From Candidatus Poseidoniaceae archaeon (lineage in GTDB: Archaea > Thermoplasmatota > Poseidoniia > Poseidoniales > Poseidoniaceae), in assembly GCA_028353405.1 (NCBI GenBank), contig JAOMOG010000008.1:1-56605 (forward strand): 56,605 nt of DNA, read 5' to 3'. A program made the position numbers and the translations under genes. The notes beneath the pieces are model-generated. The model was not told the origin of the DNA. It saw only the letters and a list, made by a program, of their open reading frames with translations, and ran no database searches. Below are positions 42,923-50,605 of the stretch, piece after piece (position 1 is the first letter of the stretch; each line of letters begins with the position of its first letter).

Positions 42923-45341
42923 TATCTACGTTGATTGGGCCTGCTCCTTCATCGCGTAGATCTTCTTCTAATTCCCATGGAAATTCAGGTACTTCTTGAG
43001 GTGCTTCTGGCGCCTCTCCATAATGCCACCACCAGGGTGGAGCGCCTCTCGCCCCATTTCTTTGTTGTAAGGCCTCAATTATTCGAGTCATAGAACGGCG
43101 GTTGTTTGGTAGTGGGTGATCTCTGCGAACCAATACTATCTGGCCATTGAAAACTCCATCTTCAACATAGCCTAATAATTCAGCAAGTCTTACAACTGTA
43201 CGCTTCTCGGTTCTGTTTCTCAACGTCACTCTTAGATTACAATGTTCAAAGGATACTGCCTGCATATTTTGTTCTCCGAGTCTAATTGTTGAACCAAGTG
43301 GTTGAAGCTGAAGGGCTTGCCAAATACGCGGCATTAATTCACACCAACGACGCTCTCCGTTTCTAATATCACCAATGGGATAGTTCCGATTGCCGATGCC
43401 GTCATTTCGCAAGTACATCCAATCGTCACCATAAGGCGGATTCATTCTATGAGTGAGTTCTATTGCTTCATTAAGCGGCTTGAATGATACTTCTTGGCGC
43501 CATTCTTCAACGAATTTTTCAATTGGCGGTGGGTTTCCTTGCGAAACTTCTCTAAGTGTTGCGTTGATGTATTTTGTATTGCGCGGCCTCCTTTGGCCCC
43601 CCCAATACTGGTCGGCTCTGATCCTAAATAATTCCCCTCCAACTGGCCCTCTGTTGGGGACTACTCGGCGGGCGTCGTAATTTCTTTCTAGTAAATTTTG
43701 TAACGAGTCCTTTTCCTGCTCTGGAAGAGAATCTTCATCAAACTCATACCATGCGATAGATTTTACTCTCCTTGAAGACTGATGACGCAATTGCTCAAGT
43801 GCTTTGACATCGATAAATGGTTTTTCGATCGGAGTTAGTTTATTATTAAATCCAAATGGCGGATTAGTTGTTATTTCTGTCAGTAAACTCTCAACCCTAT
43901 TGGCCAATGTCACATCATCCACCAGTGAAAGTACTACTGAAGCAATGGTGTCTCCCAAAGGTACTTGGGCGTGGAATCTTCCATGATGGATGCACAATGG
44001 AATGGGCGAGTGTGGCGATAAACACCTGAGGGCGCTGATATGGAATGGCGCCCCATGCGCCCCTTTTCCAACACGTACTTCGTAAAAATGGCCCAGGCGA
44101 CCAATTACCAATATTCTACCTGATTGAACAAATACATTATTTGGATTAGCCGTAATTATCTGGTTTAGAAAACTAATCGATCGGAGCATTGGAGCTGAAA
44201 TATCTAATTTGTCATCATGGCTAGCAGTCCAATTGTTTTGCATGGCCAATAAGTTTAATCCGGTTTGTGATTCAAGTGGAGATAATACTGCGGATATCAA
44301 ATAAGCCCAAATTACTGGGTCTTCTGGTATATTTGTTAAGCGCGAATTACCTGCCTTTGTCCTAACTCTAAATTGCCATTTATTTCTTGTAAGTTTTAAC
44401 GGCCAATCCTTGAGTGCTAGAGGCCTATCTGTCGGCCTATGAGTTAGCCATCTAGATATCCAAGGAGAAGTTATCAAGTCGAGAGAACCTTTTGGATGAT
44501 GGTCGAAACCTTCAATCACTACCTTTTTGAAAGTGGTTGGACTTGAGACATGAACTCGTAAACGTACATCTCTTGCCCATGCACTCAATGGATGAGTGCC
44601 ATTAGATTCTTCACTAGCAAGTTGATCTTCAACTTCTATTTGCAGCCAAGTTAGCATCGCCACCAGGGGTCGCTTTTGGCAGTTATTTGGTTGCTGTCGC
44701 CCGTCACGTAATTCTCTCCTCCGCATCATTCTATGCCTTCTATATTCATTGAAAACACGACCATAATGCTCTTGTTCTCGAGAAGTGATGGCATCGTATA
44801 CTAATGATCCCATAGTCGAAACTAACTTTGAAATATTCCACCCAATTCTTTTTTTCTCATTAGAGATTAGAGTTAATATTGAAATCATTGGAATGGGTGC
44901 GGGAAGTTTTCTTCCATCGAGTACAGCTGTATCTTGTAAAAAGGAAAGAAGTTTTCCATCGTGTAATGCGAAGCCAATTTGCAATATTCTCCGCTCTTCG
45001 TGTTGTAATCGGTGACCCTCTTTTATCAAATGAATAATTCCCTTAAGTTGTTCGATTGAACAGGGTAATGATTGGATTGGATCCTCATTATCCCTCAACC
45101 TAGCCCATGTAACGTCTGCAGTTCCGTCTACATTTGCTTTTAATTTCGACCAGCGTTGCTTTGAGGTTCGGCCTCTCCCCCCGAACAATTCAATTCCTTC
45201 TTCATGTTCCCTTGGAGTTAAAACTACATTCCAATCTGTACCTAATGAATTACCAACAATAGACTGGCATAACAGGCAGAGAGTTTCAGAACCAGAATTG
45301 TTTTTACAAGCATCACAATTTTGCTTATCCTTAGAACTCAT
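42912..45341 (-). CDS. 809-residue orphan with N-terminal zinc knuckle
   Basis: Not recognised. Cys9, Cys12, Cys22 and Cys25 (CDAC ... CLLC) form a small zinc-binding site at the start. A basic Arg-rich helix (EYRRHRMMRRRELRDGRQQ) lies near residue 205. Around 430-500 the pattern GRLGHFYEVRVGKGAHG, PLCIHHGRFHAQVPLGDTI and SVVLSLVDDVTLANRVESLL loosely recalls domains in which a short zinc or ubiquitin-conjugation-like fold is followed by PLGD and an acidic helix, but I cannot assign it. The C-terminus is Trp/Pro-rich and acidic (APPWWWHYGEAPEAP, EFPWELEEDL). No membrane segment or signal. The high Arg/Trp content suggests nucleic-acid contact; this is inference. Confidence 0.7.
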   Translation of the reverse strand: MSSKDKQNCDACKNNSGSETLCLLCQSIVGNSLGTDWNVVLTPREHEEGIELFGGRGRTSKQRWSKLKANVDGTADVTWARLRDNEDPIQSLPCSIEQLKGIIHLIKEGHRLQHEERRILQIGFALHDGKLLSFLQDTAVLDGRKLPAPIPMISILTLISNEKKRIGWNISKLVSTMGSLVYDAITSREQEHYGRVFNEYRRHRMMRRRELRDGRQQPNNCQKRPLVAMLTWLQIEVEDQLASEESNGTHPLSAWARDVRLRVHVSSPTTFKKVVIEGFDHHPKGSLDLITSPWISRWLTHRPTDRPLALKDWPLKLTRNKWQFRVRTKAGNSRLTNIPEDPVIWAYLISAVLSPLESQTGLNLLAMQNNWTASHDDKLDISAPMLRSISFLNQIITANPNNVFVQSGRILVIGRLGHFYEVRVGKGAHGAPFHISALRCLSPHSPIPLCIHHGRFHAQVPLGDTIASVVLSLVDDVTLANRVESLLTEITTNPPFGFNNKLTPIEKPFIDVKALEQLRHQSSRRVKSIAWYEFDEDSLPEQEKDSLQNLLERNYDARRVVPNRGPVGGELFRIRADQYWGGQRRPRNTKYINATLREVSQGNPPPIEKFVEEWRQEVSFKPLNEAIELTHRMNPPYGDDWMYLRNDGIGNRNYPIGDIRNGERRWCELMPRIWQALQLQPLGSTIRLGEQNMQAVSFEHCNLRVTLRNRTEKRTVVRLAELLGYVEDGVFNGQIVLVRRDHPLPNNRRSMTRIIEALQQRNGARGAPPWWWHYGEAPEAPQEVPEFPWELEEDLRDEGAGPINVDIIP

Positions 45342-45410
45342 AATGATGCATCGAGCCTAGGGTATTTGAAGTACGCAAACAAAACATTATGCAGCAATAC
45401 TAAACAAATT

Positions 45411-46454
45411 CTAACTTAATTGTGAAAAGGCTTGGATTATTCTCTGTTCATCTTCATCATCAATATGTAAATGACAAACAATTCTGACACTATTTGGACC
45501 TAGGTCAAAGAGATCAATTCCATTCTTCTGCAACTCTTTCACTACCTTATTTGCAGATTTTTCACAAGTAACATAAACCATATTTGTTTGAACTGTGTCC
45601 AAATCTACAGAGAAGGAATCCATGGAATTAATGGCTGTAGCAATACGTTTTGCTCGCTCATGATCTTGTTCCATCCTCTGAATATTATTGTCCAATGCAA
45701 AAAGACAAGCTTGGGCTAATATTCCCGCTTGTCTCCAACCTCCACCGAACATCTTTCTCCAACGATGAGCCCGCGCGATGAACTCTGTACTGCCGACCAA
45801 AACAGAACCTACAGGAGCTCCCATTCCCTTTGAGAAACAAATTGAAACCGAATCATAATCTCTAGTCATTCGTTTTGCATCTATTCCCGTTTTGATTACC
45901 GCATTGAATATTCTTGCTCCATCGATATGTGTTTTACATCCATTTTTATTGGCAACTGCTGCTATATCATCTAATGTCTGTTGAGGATAACAGGTGCCTC
46001 CGCCTAAGTTTGAGGTGTTCTCTACGCAGACCAATGTCCCGTTTGGATAATGTCCTTGGCTACCTTCTGATTTTCGTATTGCCAATGCGACATTATCTGG
46101 ACTCATGATGCCGTTTATTCCCTCGACTAAAGCAATGCTAACTCCGCATAATGCTGCGTATCCGCCACCTTCATATTTGTAAATATGAGCGGTTTTATCA
46201 CATACAATCTCATCACCAGGAACGGTATGTGCTCGAATTGCAATAGCATTGGACATCGTTCCCGAAGCTACGAAAAGTGCGGCTTCTTTACCGAATAATT
46301 TTGCGACTCTATTTTGTAATTCGATAACTGTTAAATCATCACCCAGAACGTCGTCTCCAACACTAGCACTCTCCATTATGGCTCGCATTTGAGCGGTTGG
46401 CTGGGTTACTGTGTCCGAGCGGATATCAACTCGGTTACTCGGATGGTCGCGCAT
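45411..46454 (-). CDS. ltaE: L-threonine aldolase (low-specificity)
   Basis: 347 residues from the ATG at 46454 (MRDHPSNRVDIRSDTVT); a GTG at 46478 adds eight Cys-rich residues. Fold type I PLP enzyme: RSDTVTQPTAQMR, GDDVLGDDLTVIELQ, ALFVASGTMSNAIAI, THIDGARIFNA, and the PLP Lys in SICFSKGMGAPVGSVL, then RKMFGGGWRQAG. These match the threonine aldolase family in order and spacing. Cleaves L-threonine or L-allo-threonine to glycine and acetaldehyde, a glycine source. Divergently transcribed from the amidotransferase gene. Confidence 0.93.
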   Translation of the reverse strand: MRDHPSNRVDIRSDTVTQPTAQMRAIMESASVGDDVLGDDLTVIELQNRVAKLFGKEAALFVASGTMSNAIAIRAHTVPGDEIVCDKTAHIYKYEGGGYAALCGVSIALVEGINGIMSPDNVALAIRKSEGSQGHYPNGTLVCVENTSNLGGGTCYPQQTLDDIAAVANKNGCKTHIDGARIFNAVIKTGIDAKRMTRDYDSVSICFSKGMGAPVGSVLVGSTEFIARAHRWRKMFGGGWRQAGILAQACLFALDNNIQRMEQDHERAKRIATAINSMDSFSVDLDTVQTNMVYVTCEKSANKVVKELQKNGIDLFDLGPNSVRIVCHLHIDDEDEQRIIQAFSQLS

Positions 46455-46526
46455 GTACTCGCCTGTTCGGCAACACACATCAAACCGGTGGTTTTGTGTA
46501 ATCTTTTACAAAGTCGTAGGCAAGGA

Positions 46527-46536
46527 TTAAAATATA
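46527..46536 (+). promoter_or_regulatory. TATA box of leaderless glutamine amidotransferase gene
   Basis: TTAAAATATA, centred about 25 bases before the ATG at 46556, so transcription would begin at or next to the start codon. Confidence 0.6.
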
Positions 46537-46555
46537 CTCGGAATAATTTAGAGTT

Positions 46556-47272
46556 ATGTGTGATTTATTTGGAATGAGTTGTAATGAAGAAGATAGGGCT
46601 ACAAGAAGTTTGCCAATATTTTCAGAATATGCCCACAGAAACCCTGATGGTTGGGGTATTGGATGGTTTGAAGGGAATAATGCTGTAGTGCGTCGTGCTC
46701 CATGCAGAGCAGACTGGGATGAGACTTTCTTTGACAGCATGGATGAAGCACGAAGTCACAATCTAATCGCTCATATTCGCTATGCCACACATGGTGAGCG
46801 CAATGATTGTAATTGCCACCCTTTCACTCGCCATCACAAGGGAAGAGATTGGATGTTAGCCCATAATGGATGGGTCGTTGGCGCAGGTGGCCATCCTGGT
46901 GCAGAAGGGGATACTGATTCAGAGACTATTTTTCACGAAATAATGGACAAGGTCGGCGAGTATCAAGACTCTGGAGCTTTTAGAGGAAAATATGTGGCGT
47001 TGAAAAAGGCGATTGAAAATGTGTTTAATTCACATCACGGTACTATCAACTTGAATCTGTTGATCAGTGATGGAAACATGTTGTATGCTTTCAACCATTA
47101 TAGTGCTAAACCAATGTATATGCTTAGGCGTTCAAAGGCATATGGTGGAGCAATACTAGTTTCTACAAAGAAATTAACTGATGAGAATTGGGAAGTTATT
47201 CCCAAAGATAGGTTGCTTTCTATCAATAATGGTGAAATCGAAATGTTGTCCCGTCCATTCTTTGATGAATAA
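46556..47272 (+). CDS. Class II glutamine amidotransferase domain protein (YafJ-like)
   Basis: 238 residues. The protein starts MCDLFGMSCN, so Cys2 becomes the N-terminal nucleophile after Met removal, as in Ntn glutamine amidotransferases. Other marks: HRNPDGWGIGWFEGNN, AHIRYATHGERNDCNCHPF (glutamine-binding Arg) and LAHNGWVV with the oxyanion Asn-Gly, and DSETIFHEIMDK. Stand-alone domains of this type supply ammonia to a partner or hydrolyse a gamma-glutamyl amide; no synthase domain is fused. Physiological partner unknown. TATA-like leaderless promoter upstream. Confidence 0.88.
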   Translation: MCDLFGMSCNEEDRATRSLPIFSEYAHRNPDGWGIGWFEGNNAVVRRAPCRADWDETFFDSMDEARSHNLIAHIRYATHGERNDCNCHPFTRHHKGRDWMLAHNGWVVGAGGHPGAEGDTDSETIFHEIMDKVGEYQDSGAFRGKYVALKKAIENVFNSHHGTINLNLLISDGNMLYAFNHYSAKPMYMLRRSKAYGGAILVSTKKLTDENWEVIPKDRLLSINNGEIEMLSRPFFDE

Positions 47273-47286
47273 TTAGATAAATGAAA

Positions 47287-47703
47287 TTAAAGAAGTTTGA
47301 GAGTACCTGTTATTTTCTCAAGCAACTCATCTTGGCAAGGACCAATTGCCAATACGGTCAGAGAACCTGAAGGGATTTGAGTATGTCCTGCATCGTGAAC
47401 CTTTGAAGTTAGCAATCCTTCATCAATAGCCAATTTTTCTAATGCCAGTAAATGGTCTGCATCGTCACCTTTTAGACAAACTTTTTTTTGTCCAGAAGAT
47501 AACCATGCTTGGAGAGCAAGAGGGTTGTTTTCTCCAGCCTTCAATGTTGCTTGGACCGAGGCATGACCAGCTTGAGCAGCGATTTTTCCTTTGCCCATTT
47601 TCAATCCATTATTGATTATAAGAACTAATTTGACCGGCCCGGAAGGCGATTCACCTAACGCCGAAGGAGCAGTCATCTTGTGAATAATTGAGCGTAGTCC
47701 CAC
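47287..47703 (-). CDS. pth2: Pth2-type peptidyl-tRNA hydrolase, paralogue with canonical ending
   Basis: 138 residues from a GTG at 47703 with GAGGGG upstream; ATG 47676 is the alternative. Pth2 motifs: LIINNGLKMGKGKIAAQAGHASVQAT, QKKVCLKGDDADHL, HDAGHTQIPSGSLTVLAIGP and ITGTLKLL, the normal Pth2 C-terminus. It hydrolyses the ester bond of peptidyl-tRNAs released from ribosomes. It lies 33 bases after a second pth2-like gene. The Asn-Asn pair replaces the usual R-x-D in the first motif (VVRxDL), so activity may differ. Confidence 0.87.
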   Translation of the reverse strand: MGLRSIIHKMTAPSALGESPSGPVKLVLIINNGLKMGKGKIAAQAGHASVQATLKAGENNPLALQAWLSSGQKKVCLKGDDADHLLALEKLAIDEGLLTSKVHDAGHTQIPSGSLTVLAIGPCQDELLEKITGTLKLL

Positions 47704-47736
47704 TTCATCCCCTCAAGTAGAGGCAGGGCTCAACCC

Positions 47737-48105
47737 TCAATAAGGCTTCAACTGTGAAGTGAGTGCATCGATTGACCTTCTTGGTGCTGGTCCAATGCCG
47801 AGAACTGTTATCGTTCCAGGCTCCACTTCTGTATGGCCAGCATCTTTGACAATGTGTGTTACCAAACCTGCTGCTTGTGCCTGTCCGGCTAATTGTTGCA
47901 AACTTTGTAGATCGTCAACTTTGAGGCATATCTTTCTAGCTCCACCATTTAGCCACCTCTCCATTAATCTTGAATTGGCCTTACGCGAAGACATGGTGCA
48001 CGAAACCGCTGCATGTGCGCACTGAACTGCCATTTTACCTGCTGATAAGTTGAGATCTTTTCGAACTATCAAAGCCATTGAAGGGGAATCATCGCTAGTT
48101 GACAT
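47737..48105 (-). CDS. pth2: Pth2-type peptidyl-tRNA hydrolase, first of a tandem pair
   Basis: 122 residues. Motifs ALIVRKDLNLSAGKMAVQCAHAAVSC, ARKICLKVDDLQSLQQL, VKDAGHTEVEPGTITVLGIGP and LTSQLKPY match Pth2. It keeps the canonical VRKDL and CAHAAV but has AGKM where most have KGKI. In both copies the DAGRTQ motif reads DAGHT. With its neighbour it forms a tandem pair of diverged paralogues, about 35-40% identical by eye. Both follow the ECF and GatE genes in one transcription unit. Confidence 0.88.
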   Translation of the reverse strand: MSTSDDSPSMALIVRKDLNLSAGKMAVQCAHAAVSCTMSSRKANSRLMERWLNGGARKICLKVDDLQSLQQLAGQAQAAGLVTHIVKDAGHTEVEPGTITVLGIGPAPRRSIDALTSQLKPY

Positions 48106-48127
48106 GACCTTCTACAACCTTCATCAT

Positions 48128-48799
48128 TCATGATTGCTGAACAATAGATTCCACTGTTGTGGATTTAATTTCTTCAACAACGATATCTTCTGCAACTACA
48201 TCTGCAAACCATGAACCAAACCAAACTGCAAAGGTTAGGTTGCCGAGTGCATGTAGCAAATCATATGGGATTCCATGAGCAAGATACGTTAGGAAAGTTA
48301 CTATCGTAAATGAACTATCAATGATTGATAACGAGGCGATAAGGTCGAAGACGAAAGCAGAAGCAATCGCTGCAATAAAGAGACGGCTGCGTTGTAATTC
48401 TCCATTGACGATTAATGATAACTTTGAGCCCATAACCGCGACGCTTGCCCAACCGATGGCTTGGAAAATGGTCCACCATCCGTTACCGATTATTGCATTG
48501 GAAAGCATTGCGACCAATATTGCGAAAGCAGCACCACGTCGTGCACCTAATTGAGCTCCAACGATTAATGCTGCAACTGTCACAGGTTGAATATTAGGCA
48601 AAGGTTGCATCAATATTCGTGTTGCTGAAACAGCGAGAACTAATGTTAGTAGTAATAGTGAATCTCCAAGACTTTTCTTTGAAGGAGTTGCCAATAACCA
48701 AAATGCTGCAACTAACAAAATTACATCCAAAACAAGACTAGTTGTTGGAGAAAATACTGGTCCGTGTGTACCAAGGGCTTGGAACATGTAACAAGCCAA
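48128..48799 (-). CDS. ECF-type transporter S component, CbrT-like (predicted cobalamin)
   Basis: 223 residues from a TTG at 48799, chosen because AAGGAGG ends 8 bases upstream; a TTG at 48829 and ATG at 48787 are alternatives. About six membrane helices. LPNIQPVTVAALIVGAQLG, RRGAAFAILVAMLSN and GNGWWTIFQAIGWASVAVMG match S components in the CbrT group (cf. IPNVxP ... SN-x-FxGxGPWTxxQMxxWG). S components bind the vitamin and need an EcfT-EcfA energising module, which is not in this window. The upstream gene carries a DUF4430 (transcobalamin-like) domain, so cobalamin is the best guess. Substrate is inference. Confidence 0.7.
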   Translation of the reverse strand: MACYMFQALGTHGPVFSPTTSLVLDVILLVAAFWLLATPSKKSLGDSLLLLTLVLAVSATRILMQPLPNIQPVTVAALIVGAQLGARRGAAFAILVAMLSNAIIGNGWWTIFQAIGWASVAVMGSKLSLIVNGELQRSRLFIAAIASAFVFDLIASLSIIDSSFTIVTFLTYLAHGIPYDLLHALGNLTFAVWFGSWFADVVAEDIVVEEIKSTTVESIVQQS

Positions 48800-48850
48800 A
48801 GGTAACGCCTCCTTGAGGGTTGCGCGCAAATTAGCAATGATTTTGCAATA

Positions 48851-50605
48851 TCATGCAGGTAGCCAATGAACGATTGTGTTTTCTTCAATAGCAATATTTT
48901 CAGCCGATAATGAACCTCTTGAACCATTGACGAAAAACTCCCAACCGTGTCCTTGGTGACCATTAAACGAAGTGATATAAGTGCCGATTTCTGATTGCTG
49001 TGAACTAATTGTAATGTTTAGATCAGAGGCTGCTTGAGTCGTTAACTGTAAGACATTGTCAAATCCAGAATATCCACCCACAGTATGCTGGTGTCCATCT
49101 ATTTCAATAATTAATATCTGAGTATCTTGCCATTGTTCGGGCCAACTTTGATTCCATTCACCTTCTACTCCATTTGTTGCGCCTTCATCTCCAATCGATT
49201 CACTCAAATCATCCACTTTGCCCGACCATTGGGTCGACAACGTTGGTATTGTGATAACCGCTATGATCAAAATAAGTAATATTGAAAATTTCTTACCTTG
49301 TTGGGGCTTTCCTGCCGCGAATAATATTGCACAGAAACTACTGAAAATTACAAGTAAAATGATTTTACTATTATTTTGTTTATCATTATCTGTTGAAAGG
49401 TTTTCATCCACCTCTTCAACAATATTTGTTTCATTTAATCCACGCCAATAAACAACCATTCTGCCAGCATCATTTGCCAGTACTAACCAATCTGAATCTT
49501 CTTCAGAAAATACTGCAGGGGCTGCGGTTGTATATGTTGAGAAGCCCGGCTGGAAGCCTCTAACATGCTCAAGTAATCCATTTTCAACCAATGTGAATCC
49601 TTTCCATCCACCTTGGGCAGTGTTGAGTGGCACCATGAATTGCCCATCTAATCCCATTGCCATCTCACCGTTGGTAGCGAATGTTAGAGAAGATAATGCA
49701 CTGCAATTTTGAGAACAATCAAATGAACGTAATTCAGATGAATCACCCGTTACCAAATACCCATCTACCATAATTGGCATCGCTGGAGAAGAACCTGAAG
49801 TATGACTGTTAATTATTGAATAGTTTTCGTCTAGTAGGGCAATTGTACTCTGTCCTTGGCCTTGAGCATGTATTACTATTCCTCCATTGGTCAAGAGAGG
49901 AGAGTGCCTAATCTTGCCAATTGCCAGTGGATATGATGTCAAATTGCCTTCGCGTGATAGATGCCATAGAGTTCCATTTTCATCGCCTGCTAGATAGCCT
50001 GTATCAGTCACAGTAACACCATTTCTCCAGCCTAAGTCAGTCGTTGCGTTTTGAATTAAAGTTCCATCTGCAAGGCATAAACTAACGATTCCTGTTCTTG
50101 TTGGCGCTACTAATTTGTCCGCATCTTGGGCTAATGAACCTGTAACTCCCCAAACATTTACCTCGCTTTGATAGTGCCAATTTCTCATCCCTGTCATCGG
50201 TTCAAGTGATTCGATTAATCCATCAGACCATGCTACAATGAGTTGCTTAGACCAGGTTCCGCATTGCCCTTGGCCTGCTTCTATTATTTTCAATGGAGAC
50301 ATGTCATGCTGGGTGGCATTTTGATTGGTGTTATTCCATAACTCCTTACCTGTTAATTCGTATGCAAAAACTTGCGGTCTGTCTTGGCCAATCCACATTC
50401 CACTAGTTCGCACGAATATTGTTGCATCATCTATTATGGGTGCAGTAGTAACATATCCAGCGGCGAATTGTTGAACCCATTGCGCCTCAAATCCATAAAT
50501 TTGGTCGGACTCACTTGGATTTGATATTGCACTCGCAGCACCCGTGCTTAGAATTAGAAAGGTCGCGCAGAGTAAGAGAATATTTTGTGGCCGATTCATG
50601 GCCAT
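48851..50605 (-). CDS. Surface protein: PQQ-like propeller, two membrane helices, DUF4430 (transcobalamin-like) domain
   Basis: 584 residues from ATG 50605 (overlapping the gatE stop as TGATG); ATG 50596 (MNRPQNILLLC) gives the cleanest signal peptide, cut near GAASA. Residues ~30-390 form a PQQ/WD-like propeller with blades such as VFAYELTGKELWNN and GVTVTDTGYLAGDENGTLWHL. Two hydrophobic helices (~402-420, ~429-446) flank a short basic loop, placing both soluble parts outside. Residues ~490-584 are DUF4430: YSGFDNVLQLTTQAA, GTYITSFNGHQGHGWEFFVNG and the closing IEENTIVHWLP. DUF4430 is the C-terminal cobalamin-contacting fold of transcobalamin-like proteins. It precedes the ECF S component and probably hands cobalamin to it. 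Confidence 0.75.
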   Translation of the reverse strand: MAMNRPQNILLLCATFLILSTGAASAISNPSESDQIYGFEAQWVQQFAAGYVTTAPIIDDATIFVRTSGMWIGQDRPQVFAYELTGKELWNNTNQNATQHDMSPLKIIEAGQGQCGTWSKQLIVAWSDGLIESLEPMTGMRNWHYQSEVNVWGVTGSLAQDADKLVAPTRTGIVSLCLADGTLIQNATTDLGWRNGVTVTDTGYLAGDENGTLWHLSREGNLTSYPLAIGKIRHSPLLTNGGIVIHAQGQGQSTIALLDENYSIINSHTSGSSPAMPIMVDGYLVTGDSSELRSFDCSQNCSALSSLTFATNGEMAMGLDGQFMVPLNTAQGGWKGFTLVENGLLEHVRGFQPGFSTYTTAAPAVFSEEDSDWLVLANDAGRMVVYWRGLNETNIVEEVDENLSTDNDKQNNSKIILLVIFSSFCAILFAAGKPQQGKKFSILLILIIAVITIPTLSTQWSGKVDDLSESIGDEGATNGVEGEWNQSWPEQWQDTQILIIEIDGHQHTVGGYSGFDNVLQLTTQAASDLNITISSQQSEIGTYITSFNGHQGHGWEFFVNGSRGSLSAENIAIEENTIVHWLPA

